In this document: positions 26,770-34,596 of the stretch, piece after piece
Layout of the letters: every line of letters begins with the position of its first letter
Numbering within the stretch: position 1 is the stretch's first letter
Assembly (NCBI GenBank): GCA_913058295.1
Contig: CAJXRD010000008.1
Coordinates: 1 to 64,000, forward strand
Source: an uncultured Flavobacteriales bacterium
Lineage (GTDB): Bacteria > Bacteroidota > Bacteroidia > Flavobacteriales > Flavobacteriaceae
DNA length: 64,000 nt
Direction: 5' to 3'
Program-made: the position numbers and the translations under genes
The notes under the pieces: model-generated
The model's input: the letters and a program-made list of their open reading frames with translations, nothing else
Told to the model about the DNA's origin: nothing
The model's database searches: none

Positions 26770-27876
26770 TTAAAGATTATCAATCACTTCACAAAGACGG
26801 CCTGTAATATCTTCAACACCACCAACACCATCAACTCCAAAATATTTATTTTGTGTCTTATAATAATCCTTTAGTATTGCTGTTTTTGTTTCGTATTCAT
26901 TAAAACGATTACGAATTTTACTTTCATCTTGGTCATCAGATCTTCCACTGGTTTCTCCTCTTTTTAATAAGCGTGCAACAAGTAAGTCTTCTGCAACTTC
27001 TAAAGCAACCATCCCGTTAATCCCTTCTCCTTTTTCAGCTAAAAAAGAATCCAAGGCTTTTGCTTGAGAATTAGTTCTAGGAAATCCATCAAATATAAAT
27101 CCGTTTGCATCCGTATTTTTCTCTACTTCTGCTTTTAACATATCTATGGTTACCTCATCTGGCACCAAATCTCCATGATCCATAAAAGATTTAGCAAGCA
27201 TTCCTAATTCGGTTTCATTTTTAATATTAAATCGAAATACATCTCCAGTTGAGATATGTACTAAGTTATACTTTTCTTTTAATACTTCAGCTTGTGTACC
27301 TTTTCCTGCACCAGGAGGGCCAAACAATACTATATTCTTCATTTTTTGTTGTTTTAACTTATAAATTTTATTCAAATTTCTTCCTAATCCATTATAATCC
27401 AAACCATATCCCACTATAAAATCATTGGCAATATCCATACCGATATAATCAATTTTATAGCTTTTAGTATAGGCTTTAGGCTTATAAAACATGCTAGCTA
27501 TTTTATAACTATTTACTTCTTCTTGCTGAAGGATTTTAATAATAGCTTCAATAGTATTTCCAGAATCAACTATATCTTCAACTACTATCACATCTCGTCC
27601 TTTTAAAGAAGGCTCTACTCCCATCACTGTGGTAACATCACCTGTTGATTTAGTCCCTTCATAAGATGCAACTTTAATAAAGCTCATCTCACAATTTCCA
27701 TTAAACTTTTGGATGATATCGGAAGCAAAAAAGAAAGCTCCATTTAATACTATTAAAAAAACCGGAGATTTTTTTTTATAATCGTCATTAATCTTCACGG
27801 CAACACCATTGACAGCTTGGTTTATTTCAGTTTCTGAAATAAATGTTTCGAAAAATAAATCGTGTAATTGAATCAT
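26770..27876 (-). CDS. fused hypoxanthine phosphoribosyltransferase-adenylate kinase
   Basis: One 368-residue reading frame contains two complete enzymes. Residues 1-175 are a hypoxanthine phosphoribosyltransferase, which makes IMP from hypoxanthine and PRPP. The PRPP loop is VVEDIVDSGNT at 98-108, and the domain ends GYGLDYNGLGRNLNKIYKL. Residues 179-368 are an adenylate kinase, which converts ATP and AMP to two ADP. The P-loop is GPPGAGKGT at 186-194, with STGDVFR, DGFPRT and the LID arginines in GRSDDQDESKIRNR. The short LID without zinc cysteines is usual here. Met179 (codon at 27340-27342) is where a free Adk would start, but no stop codon separates the parts. An internal start producing free Adk cannot be excluded. 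Confidence 0.92.
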   Translation of the reverse strand: MIQLHDLFFETFISETEINQAVNGVAVKINDDYKKKSPVFLIVLNGAFFFASDIIQKFNGNCEMSFIKVASYEGTKSTGDVTTVMGVEPSLKGRDVIVVEDIVDSGNTIEAIIKILQQEEVNSYKIASMFYKPKAYTKSYKIDYIGMDIANDFIVGYGLDYNGLGRNLNKIYKLKQQKMKNIVLFGPPGAGKGTQAEVLKEKYNLVHISTGDVFRFNIKNETELGMLAKSFMDHGDLVPDEVTIDMLKAEVEKNTDANGFIFDGFPRTNSQAKALDSFLAEKGEGINGMVALEVAEDLLVARLLKRGETSGRSDDQDESKIRNRFNEYETKTAILKDYYKTQNKYFGVDGVGGVEDITGRLCEVIDNL

Positions 27877-27994
27877 TTAAATATTCTTGTATTTTTAATA
27901 TCGCATTTTTGCATAATGCCTTGAAAAATAAAGATGCAAAGGTAAGGATTAACTTATTATTTCTCGAAGACTTCGCAGTTCGATTAGAATGATT

Positions 27995-28002
27995 TATTTT
28001 TG
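27995..28002 (+). promoter_or_regulatory. -7 promoter element of purK-purE
   Basis: TATTTTTG is a perfect TAnnTTTG match 20 bp before the purK ATG. It should start transcription of purK-purE, divergent from hpt-adk. Confidence 0.55.
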
Positions 28003-28022
28003 CTTTTTTATAGGAACAAAAT

Positions 28023-29180
28023 ATGACTCAATATTTCTCATCAGATTTTACTTTAGGCATCCTTGGAGGAGGTCAATTAGGTAAGATGCTTCTTTATGAA
28101 ACCCGCAAATTCGACATCAAAACTCGAGTTTTAGATCCCAGTGATGAAGCTCCTTGCAAGATAGCTTGCGATGTTTTTGAACAAGGTGATTTGATGGATT
28201 TTAAAACCGTTTATAATTTCGGCAAAAAAGTGGATGTTCTTACTTTTGAGATTGAACATGTAAATATAGATGCTTTAGAAAAATTAGAAGCCGAAGGCAT
28301 ATTTGTATACCCATCTCCGAAAACATTGCGAAACATCAATAATAAAGCTACTCAAAAGCAATTTTATAAAGACCATCAAATTCCAACTTCTCCTTTTAAT
28401 ATTTTTGAAACTAAAAAGGATTTAATGGCTGCTATTTCAGATAATACCATTAAATTTCCTTTTGTTTGGAAACAAAGTACTGGGGGTTATGATGGAATGG
28501 GCGTAAGTGTGATTCGGAAAAACGAGGATGTAGATTTACTTCCAGATACACATTGTATAACGGAAGAGCTCATCCATTTTAAAAATGAATTGGCCGTAAT
28601 CGTAACAAGAAATCCTAAGGGAGAAATAAAAACCTATCCTGTGGTTGAGATGGAATTCCATCCTGATGCCAATCAAGTGGAATACGTAATTTGCCCGGCA
28701 AGGATAAATGATGAAGTAGCTGAAAAAGCAAGAAATATTGCTGTAAAAGTGTCTGAAGCCTTTCAACACGTGGGTTTATTGGCGGTAGAATTGTTTCAAA
28801 CAGAAGAGGGTGAAATTATAGTAAATGAAGTGGCTCCAAGACCTCATAATAGTGGACACTACAGCATTGAAGCAAGTTATACCAATCAATTTGAACAACA
28901 TTTAAGAGCAATTTTAAATCTTCCCTTGGGAAATACCGACAGTAAACTACCTGCTATTATGGTAAATCTAGTAGGTGCCGAAGGACACACAGGAGAGGTC
29001 GTTTATAAAAACATAGAAGAAATATTAGCAATGGATGGAGTGACTCCGCACATTTATGGTAAAAAAGAAACCCGTCCTTTTCGGAAAATGGGACATGTAA
29101 CTATCATAAATAAAGAAATGGATAAGGCTCATAAAATTGCTGAAAAAGTAAAAGAAATAATTAAAGTAATAAGCAAATAA
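28023..29180 (+). CDS. purK: 5-(carboxyamino)imidazole ribonucleotide synthase (PurK)
   Basis: PurK carboxylates aminoimidazole ribonucleotide with bicarbonate and ATP in purine synthesis, giving N5-CAIR for PurE. The 385 residues have the ATP-grasp layout: LGILGGGQLGKML at about 10-22, the glycine loop QSTGGYDGMGV, a metal-binding LAVELFQTEEGEIIVNEVAPRPHNSGHY (about 249-275) and the C-terminal AEGHTGEVVY region. Length is normal. The purE gene begins 6 bp downstream, forming the expected two-gene unit. Confidence 0.95.
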   Translation: MTQYFSSDFTLGILGGGQLGKMLLYETRKFDIKTRVLDPSDEAPCKIACDVFEQGDLMDFKTVYNFGKKVDVLTFEIEHVNIDALEKLEAEGIFVYPSPKTLRNINNKATQKQFYKDHQIPTSPFNIFETKKDLMAAISDNTIKFPFVWKQSTGGYDGMGVSVIRKNEDVDLLPDTHCITEELIHFKNELAVIVTRNPKGEIKTYPVVEMEFHPDANQVEYVICPARINDEVAEKARNIAVKVSEAFQHVGLLAVELFQTEEGEIIVNEVAPRPHNSGHYSIEASYTNQFEQHLRAILNLPLGNTDSKLPAIMVNLVGAEGHTGEVVYKNIEEILAMDGVTPHIYGKKETRPFRKMGHVTIINKEMDKAHKIAEKVKEIIKVISK

Positions 29181-29186
29181 AATATT

Positions 29187-29672
29187 ATGGGTAAAGTAGG
29201 AATCATTATGGGAAGTACTAGTGACTTGCCAGTTATGCAAGATGCTATCGATATTTTAAAAGGATTTGATATTGAAGTAGAAGTGGATATTGTCTCCGCA
29301 CATAGAACTCCTGAAAAATTATTCGATTATGGAAAAAATGCACATACTGGAGGTTTTTCGGTTATTATTGCCGGTGCTGGTGGAGCTGCTCACCTTCCTG
29401 GAATGATTGCATCTCTCTCGCCACTTCCTGTAATTGGTGTTCCAGTTAAATCTAGAAATTCAATTGATGGCTGGGATTCGGTACTTTCGATTTTACAAAT
29501 GCCCGGAGGCGTTCCTGTAGCAACAGTAGCTTTAGATGGAGCCAAAAACGCTGGTATTCTTGCAGCTCAAATTATAGGCGTTGCAGATAAATGTGTATTG
29601 GATAAAATTTTAGCCTACAAAGAAGGCATGAAGATGAAAGTTATGGAAGGAGCTAAAAATTTGAAAAAATAA
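29187..29672 (+). CDS. purE: N5-carboxyaminoimidazole ribonucleotide mutase (PurE)
   Basis: PurE moves the carboxyl group of N5-CAIR to C4, completing the step begun by PurK. At 161 residues it is typical. Family motifs are IIMGSTSDLPVM near the start (active-site Ser), VSAHRTPEK (about 41-49), a Gly-rich IAGAGGAAHLPGMIAS and GVPVKS. It is cytoplasmic and octameric in known members. After the stop there is a 101-bp gap holding the left repeat of the GIY-YIG unit. Confidence 0.95.
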   Translation: MGKVGIIMGSTSDLPVMQDAIDILKGFDIEVEVDIVSAHRTPEKLFDYGKNAHTGGFSVIIAGAGGAAHLPGMIASLSPLPVIGVPVKSRNSIDGWDSVLSILQMPGGVPVATVALDGAKNAGILAAQIIGVADKCVLDKILAYKEGMKMKVMEGAKNLKK

Positions 29673-29726
29673 GAACTAAGTTCTAGTCAAACAACATCGT
29701 AACCTATCAATTAAAATGAAATTCTA

Positions 29727-29756
29727 TGTCCGGTCGAGCGCAGTCGAGACCTCCTT
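29727..29756. repeat. left 30-bp inverted repeat flanking the GIY-YIG gene
   Basis: The core GTCGAGCGCAGTCGAGAC (29733-29750) is far richer in GC than its surroundings and is a partial palindrome (TCGA...TCGA arms). The 30-bp element is the reverse complement of 30089-30118 with a single mismatch at the fifth position. It lies 18 bp before the GIY-YIG start codon. Confidence 0.9.
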
Positions 29757-29773
29757 ACAATTGAAAAAGTAAA

Positions 29774-30139
29774 ATGAAATCTTATTACATTTACATATTA
29801 AAATGCTCCGACGATTTACTTTATACAGGATTTACAAATGACATTTCAAGAAGATTTAACGAACACCAACTAGGAAGAAACAAATCTTCATTTACCTACA
29901 AAAGAAGACCAGTTGAATTAATTTTTCATCAAGAATTTAATGATGTTAAGCAAGCTATCTACTTTGAAAAGAGAATAAAAAATTGGAGTGCAAAGAAAAA
30001 ATTAGCCTTAGCAAATAAAGATTATGATATGTTACAAATATTAGCTGAATGCAGAAACTTTACACATTCAGATTTTAAGCCAACTAACAAGGAGGTCTCG
30101 ACTGCGCTCGACCAGACAAATAAACTAAATAATACATGA
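29774..30139 (+). CDS. GIY-YIG nuclease-family protein bounded by inverted repeats
   Basis: The 121-residue protein is a single-domain GIY-YIG nuclease of the small YhbQ/UPF0213-like group. Motifs are YYIYILKCSDDLLYTGFT (about 4-21), SRRFNEHQLGRNKSSFTYKR with the catalytic-type Arg (about 25-44), and AIYFEKRIKNWSAKKKLAL (about 61-79). The Glu in YFEKRIK fits the metal ligand. The C-terminal stretch (about 104-121, NKEVSTALDQTNKLNNT) is encoded largely by the right inverted repeat and is probably not part of the fold. The stop overlaps the start of the M3 peptidase gene by 4 bp. It sits between purE and the peptidase gene as an insertion. Its natural target is unknown. Confidence 0.85.
   Translation: MKSYYIYILKCSDDLLYTGFTNDISRRFNEHQLGRNKSSFTYKRRPVELIFHQEFNDVKQAIYFEKRIKNWSAKKKLALANKDYDMLQILAECRNFTHSDFKPTNKEVSTALDQTNKLNNT
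30089..30118. repeat. right 30-bp inverted repeat, inside the 3' end of the GIY-YIG gene
   Basis: The reverse complement of 29727-29756 with 29 of 30 bases matching. The core CTCGACTGCGCTCGAC lies at 30097-30112. It is translated in frame as part of the nuclease C terminus. Confidence 0.9.
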
Positions 30140-32157
30140 ACAACCCCCTATTAAAACCTTTTGACACTGCCCCTTTTTCAGATATTAAAAACGAGCATTT
30201 TTTACCAGCAATTCAGCAATTAATTAAGGATACAAAATCTGAAATTGATAGTATTGCGAATAATTCTGAATCCCCTACCTTTAAAAACACAGTTGAAGCC
30301 TTAGAATATACTGGTCAAGAATTGGACAGAGCATCTAGTGTGTTTTTTAACTTGAATAGCGCCGAAACCAATGATGAAATTCAAAAAATCGCCCAAGAGG
30401 CTTCTCCTTTATTGTCAGATTTTAGTAATGATTTACTTTTAAATGAAAAACTTTTTAAAAGAGTAAAACAAGTTTTTGACCATAAAAAATCGCTTACTTT
30501 AACTACAGAACAAAATACATTACTTGAAAAACAATACAAAGGGTTTTCAAGAAATGGAGCAAACCTTTCTGATGCCGATAAAGAAACACTTCGTGAAATT
30601 GACTCTTCACTTTCTAAACTAAAATTAAAGTTTGGCGAAAATGTTTTAGCAGAAACCAATGCCTACGAGCTTCAAATCACTAACGAAAAAGATTTATCTG
30701 GATTACCAGAAGGAGTTAAAGAAATGGCTTTGCAAACTGCCAAGGAAAAAGAAAAAGAAGGCTGGGTATTCACTTTAGACTACCCCAGTTATGTTCCTTT
30801 TATAACCTATGCAAACAATAGAGAATTAAGGAAAGAAATAGCTATAGCCTTTGGCGCAAGGGCATTTCAAGAAAACGAATTCAATAATCAAATGAATGTT
30901 TTAGAAATCGCTAAACTTCGATTTAAACGAGCGCAGTTATTAGCTTATAAAACACACGCTCATTTTGTTTTGGAAGAGAGAATGGCGAAAACTCCAGAAA
31001 AAGTAATTGACTTTTTAAATGAATTATTAGAAAAAGCCCAACCAGCAGCAAAAAAAGAATTTAATGAATTAGAAGCCTTTGCAAAAGAGTTAGATGGCAT
31101 TGATCAACTGGAAAAATGGGATGGCGCTTATTATTCTGAGAAACTTAAAAAGAAACTTTTCGATTTAGATGACGAACAATTAAAGCCTTATTTTAAACTT
31201 GAAAATGTCATTGAAGGAGTTTTTACTATTGCAAATAAATTATATGATTTAGAATTCGAAGAAGTTTCTAATATCGACAAATACCACGAAGAAGTAAAGA
31301 CCTATCGAGTAACAGATTCAAATAACAATTTAGTTTCTATTTTTTACGCGGACTTCCATCCCAGAGCTGGAAAACGAGGTGGCGCATGGATGACCTCTTT
31401 TAAATCTCAGCAAATTAAAGACGGCATCAATGATCGCCCACATATTTCTAATGTTTGTAATTTCACAAAACCAACGTCGAGCAAACCATCTTTACTAACA
31501 TTTAACGAAGTAACCACATTGTTTCATGAGTTTGGACATGCACTTCACGGAATGCTTGCAAATACAACATATAAAGGTTTATCAGGCACAAGTGTTTCTT
31601 GGGACTTTGTAGAGTTACCAAGCCAAGTATTAGAGAATTGGTGTTATGAAAAAGAAGCTTTAGAGCTCTTTGCAAATCATTATAAAACTGGAGATGTAAT
31701 CCCAATGGAACTTATTGAAAAAATAAAAGCTTCTGCAACTTTTCACGAAGGAATGCAAACCCTTAGACAATTAAGTTTTGGATTGTTGGATATGGAATGG
31801 CATGGCAAAGACCCTTCCGCAATTAATCAAGTAAAAGATTTTGAAAAGAAAGTTTTTTCTAATACACAATTGTATCCAGATGTTCAAGAAAACTGTATGA
31901 GTACTGCCTTTTCTCATATTTTTCAGGGAGGTTATTCTTCAGGATATTACAGCTATAAATGGGCAGAAGTTTTAGATGCTGATGCTTTCGCTTATTTTAA
32001 AGAAGAAGGAATTTTCAATAAAACTATAGCGGATAAATTTAAAAACAATATTCTTTCACAAGGAGGAACACAAGATCCTATGGAGCTTTATATAAAGTTT
32101 AGAGGTCAAAAACCCAATCCAGAAGCCTTATTAAAAAGAGCAGGATTATTAAACTAA
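30136..32157 (+). CDS. M3-family zinc metallopeptidase (oligopeptidase/dipeptidyl carboxypeptidase type)
   Basis: A 673-residue zinc endopeptidase/carboxypeptidase related to E. coli Dcp and oligopeptidase A, which degrades short peptides. The catalytic HEFGH is at 464-468 (LFHEFGHALHGML), with the downstream Glu in LPSQVLENWCYE. The opening NPLLKPFDTAPFSDIKNEHFLPAIQQL is typical. No signal peptide is apparent, so it is probably cytoplasmic. Its ATG overlaps the stop of the GIY-YIG gene by 4 bp. It is convergent with the M28 gene across a perfect hairpin. Dcp and prlC-type functions cannot be separated by eye. Confidence 0.93.
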   Translation: MNNPLLKPFDTAPFSDIKNEHFLPAIQQLIKDTKSEIDSIANNSESPTFKNTVEALEYTGQELDRASSVFFNLNSAETNDEIQKIAQEASPLLSDFSNDLLLNEKLFKRVKQVFDHKKSLTLTTEQNTLLEKQYKGFSRNGANLSDADKETLREIDSSLSKLKLKFGENVLAETNAYELQITNEKDLSGLPEGVKEMALQTAKEKEKEGWVFTLDYPSYVPFITYANNRELRKEIAIAFGARAFQENEFNNQMNVLEIAKLRFKRAQLLAYKTHAHFVLEERMAKTPEKVIDFLNELLEKAQPAAKKEFNELEAFAKELDGIDQLEKWDGAYYSEKLKKKLFDLDDEQLKPYFKLENVIEGVFTIANKLYDLEFEEVSNIDKYHEEVKTYRVTDSNNNLVSIFYADFHPRAGKRGGAWMTSFKSQQIKDGINDRPHISNVCNFTKPTSSKPSLLTFNEVTTLFHEFGHALHGMLANTTYKGLSGTSVSWDFVELPSQVLENWCYEKEALELFANHYKTGDVIPMELIEKIKASATFHEGMQTLRQLSFGLLDMEWHGKDPSAINQVKDFEKKVFSNTQLYPDVQENCMSTAFSHIFQGGYSSGYYSYKWAEVLDADAFAYFKEEGIFNKTIADKFKNNILSQGGTQDPMELYIKFRGQKPNPEALLKRAGLLN

Positions 32158-32163
32158 AAAATG

Positions 32164-32198
32164 TCGAAAATACTTGAATTGAGTTCAAGTATTTTCGA
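32164..32198. terminator. perfect 15-bp hairpin between convergent peptidase genes
   Basis: TCGAAAATACTTGAA (32164-32178) and its exact reverse complement (32184-32198) flank the loop TTGAG. It is symmetric and followed by T-rich DNA on both strands, fitting a bidirectional terminator. Confidence 0.8.
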
Positions 32199-32229
32199 TA
32201 TTTAATTTTATAGAATTATTCTTCTACAG

Positions 32230-33675
32230 CTATTTAATAATAAGCTTTTTTGAAACGGAAGTATTAGTATCTACTATAAAGGTAGCTATGTAAATTCCTT
32301 TAGTAAAAGACTGTGTAGAAACACTTCCATTTTTTGAAGTAATTGGGGTTTCTAAAACCTTTTTACCCTGTATATCATATAGAATAACAGAAGTAAAATC
32401 AATAGCAGCAGCTTCTAAATTATAGATAAGTTGGCCATTCTGTGTAATAACACTAACTGAATTAACCAAAGCATCATCTACAGACAATAAACTACTCTTA
32501 GCAGATTCTATTAAATATTCTGTACATAATTTTGAAAACTTAGCAGCATGATTCGCAGTTCCTGAAACACTAAAAGTATCCCCAGGAGAGTGGATATTTC
32601 CATTGTGTTGCCCAAAATTAGCTTCAAAAGGAAAGGATGCCATATATCCTTCACTTGTCCAACTTGCATGATCTGAACAACCATAGTTACAAAGTGATGT
32701 GCCATAGGTTATTTCATGAATACCATCTGCATTGTAATGATCAATTAATTCCATTAAAAAAGAATTAAGGGTTCCGTTAGTATAATCTGTAATAAATGAA
32801 ACATCTATAGCAGAACCATTATAGTTTGTCATATCAAACTGTACCACAGAAATAACATCTACATCATTATCAGCATATTCTTCGGCAATCTCTGCAGAAC
32901 CAACAAGTCCAATTTCTTCAGCAGCATAAGCCATTATTTCAATGGTTCTATTAGGAACAAATCCTAATTCAAACAAAGCTCTAACAGATTCTGTCATAGT
33001 AGCAATTCCTGAAGCATCATCATCGGCTCCGGGAGCATTGTTATTATTTGATGACGTTGAATCTAAATGTCCCCCAACAACCACAAATTCATCTGGTGTT
33101 TCAGCACCTTCAATAGTCATAATTACAGAAGGCATATTGGTATTTACATGGTTAAAAAGTCTCACACTTACATCGCTTCTTCCATATTGTACTGCCATTG
33201 CTTCCCATTTATCTTTTAGATCATTGGCAACATCTATAGCAATAGGATATGCATGGTAACGTGTTCCGTAACTTTCCAATTCTAAAATATGGTCTTCAAT
33301 ATTTTGTGTATTAATTAAATCTAAGGCAGGATTTACTAAAGCATCTTCTGTAATAGTAAAAGCCATTTTATTAGCAGGAATTTCTTTCGCTTCTTTATAT
33401 AAAGCTGCTATTGCATCCTCTTCGGAATTTTTAAAGATATAACCTGGTCCGTGTACTAAAACTTTATCATGTAAATAATGTCCTGCATGATCTGTAAAAA
33501 AAACCGCCGCTTCATTTCTTCTTTTCTCTAAAATTTCAACCTCATCTGGCAAATCCTTTTTTAGTTCTAAGGCATCCGATAATGACATGGTAGCGTAAAT
33601 ACTTTTTGAATCTTGAGCAAAACTATTAAAGGATAACAGCAATACTACAAGTGTAATTAAGTGTAGTTTTTTCAT
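32230..33675 (-). CDS. secreted M28-family aminopeptidase with T9SS sorting tail
   Basis: A 481-residue extracellular zinc peptidase. The signal peptide is MKKLHLITLVVLLLSFNSFA. Metal and catalytic motifs are complete: VVVGGHLDSTSS (His, Asp), PGADDDASGIATM (Asp), MAYAAEEIGLVGS (Glu pair), VVQFDMTNY (Asp) and GCSDHASWTSEGY (His). A propeptide-like region (about 25-150) comes first, and the sorting tail (about 415-481) ends TSVSKKLIIK. The frame stays open upstream to 33819, but the ATG at 33675 starts the signal peptide. It is divergent from the ECF sigma gene, with 137 bp between the starts. Confidence 0.9.
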   Translation of the reverse strand: MKKLHLITLVVLLLSFNSFAQDSKSIYATMSLSDALELKKDLPDEVEILEKRRNEAAVFFTDHAGHYLHDKVLVHGPGYIFKNSEEDAIAALYKEAKEIPANKMAFTITEDALVNPALDLINTQNIEDHILELESYGTRYHAYPIAIDVANDLKDKWEAMAVQYGRSDVSVRLFNHVNTNMPSVIMTIEGAETPDEFVVVGGHLDSTSSNNNNAPGADDDASGIATMTESVRALFELGFVPNRTIEIMAYAAEEIGLVGSAEIAEEYADNDVDVISVVQFDMTNYNGSAIDVSFITDYTNGTLNSFLMELIDHYNADGIHEITYGTSLCNYGCSDHASWTSEGYMASFPFEANFGQHNGNIHSPGDTFSVSGTANHAAKFSKLCTEYLIESAKSSLLSVDDALVNSVSVITQNGQLIYNLEAAAIDFTSVILYDIQGKKVLETPITSKNGSVSTQSFTKGIYIATFIVDTNTSVSKKLIIK

Positions 33676-33791
33676 AATATATTTTTTCTTTAAAAATAAT
33701 ATATAATACTTGAACTTCCTCTTAAAAGGTCTTTTAATTGTTTCAGTAACAATAGAGTGCAAAAAACTCTGAAAAATCTTAAAATCTTTTC

Positions 33792-33799
33792 TATTTTTG
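33792..33799 (+). promoter_or_regulatory. -7 promoter element of the ECF sigma operon
   Basis: TATTTTTG matches TAnnTTTG and lies 13 bp before the sigma-factor ATG. It suggests housekeeping sigma transcription of this operon; an autoregulatory promoter may lie further upstream. Confidence 0.5.
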
Positions 33800-33812
33800 T
33801 TAAAAATACACA

Positions 33813-34364
33813 ATGCCAAAACACCAACTATATCCTGAAACTTGGGTAGATAAATATTCAGATTATCTATTCAACTTCACTATTTCACGAGTTAATAACA
33901 GTGAAATAGCAAAGGATTTAATTTCTGAAACTTTTTTGGCAGGATTAAAATCTAAAGATAATTTTAAAGGTGAAGCTAGTGAACGTACTTGGCTCATATC
34001 TATTTTAAAGAGAAAAATTATTGATCATTACCGGAAAATCAATTCAAATAAAGGAAAGGCAGAAGTACGAATTACCTATAAAGATGATGAATCTGAAGGA
34101 GATTGGCTAGAAGAACGAGTTAGTGATCCTTTTGGTAAAACTGCAGAAGATAAGATTGAGAATGAAGAATTAGGACAAGCAATCTTTAGTTGTTTAGACA
34201 GTTTAAATGAAAAACAAGCTACCATATTTAAAATGAAAACAATAGATGGTTTCGATACGGAAGCTATTTGTAATGAATATAATATTACTGCGTCTAATTT
34301 GTGGGTGATAATACACCGAGCAAGAAAAGCCATGGCAGAATGTTTAGAAAAAAATTGGTTGTAA
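33813..34364 (+). CDS. ECF-type RNA polymerase sigma factor
   Basis: A 183-residue sigma-70-family regulator of the extracytoplasmic function type. Region 2 is YSDYLFNFTISRVNNSEIAKDLISETFLAGLKSKDNF (about 14-50), with the -10 recognition helix KGEASERTWLISILKRKIIDHYRK. Region 4 is ALFSCLDSLNEKQATIFKMKTIDGFDTEAICNEYNITASNLWVIIHRARKAMAECL. It is followed after 1 bp by a small zinc-finger protein gene, the usual order for sigma and anti-sigma pairs. Target promoters cannot be deduced, but the divergent M28 peptidase is a candidate by position. Confidence 0.9.
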   Translation: MPKHQLYPETWVDKYSDYLFNFTISRVNNSEIAKDLISETFLAGLKSKDNFKGEASERTWLISILKRKIIDHYRKINSNKGKAEVRITYKDDESEGDWLEERVSDPFGKTAEDKIENEELGQAIFSCLDSLNEKQATIFKMKTIDGFDTEAICNEYNITASNLWVIIHRARKAMAECLEKNWL

Positions 34365-34365
34365 T

Positions 34366-34596
34366 ATGAAATGTGAAAATGCAAATCACGTCTGTGACAA
34401 AAGTCAATACAAAGAATCTTCTTTTTTAGAAAGAGTTAAATTAACAATACACCTTATTTATTGCAGTGCTTGCAGAAAATATACTGCTAGAAACAAAAAA
34501 CTTTCCAATGCTTTAAAAACTTCTGATTTAAAAACAATTTCTAAAGAAGATAAAAATGGCTTAAAAGAAAGGTTACATCAAGAAATGACTAAATAA
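34366..34596 (+). CDS. small putative zinc-binding anti-sigma factor
   Basis: A 76-residue protein beginning 1 bp after the sigma stop codon. It carries an HLIYCSAC motif (H-x3-C-x2-C) at about 30-37, which matches the zinc-associated anti-sigma motif, plus two more Cys near the N terminus (KCENANHVCDK). There is no membrane segment, so it would be a soluble cytoplasmic inhibitor. The remainder is a Lys-rich helix. The operon context and the motif support an anti-sigma role, though it is very short. Its 3' end overlaps the convergent UbiA-like gene by 8 bp. Confidence 0.65.
   Translation: MKCENANHVCDKSQYKESSFLERVKLTIHLIYCSACRKYTARNKKLSNALKTSDLKTISKEDKNGLKERLHQEMTK

Noticed and set aside
26770..27876. 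Hpt-Adk fusion as a possible frameshift or assembly artefact
   Set aside because: The frame runs through the junction without stop or gap and both domains keep their catalytic motifs, so a genuine fusion is more likely. Raw reads would settle it.
29774..30139. GIY-YIG gene as a homing endonuclease inside an intron or intein
   Set aside because: It does not interrupt any gene: purE and the M3 peptidase are both complete on either side.
33676..33819. 48-residue N-terminal extension of the M28 peptidase
   Set aside because: The extension is Lys- and Phe-rich with no signal character, overlaps the sigma-factor promoter and start, and is followed by a perfect signal peptide at 33675.
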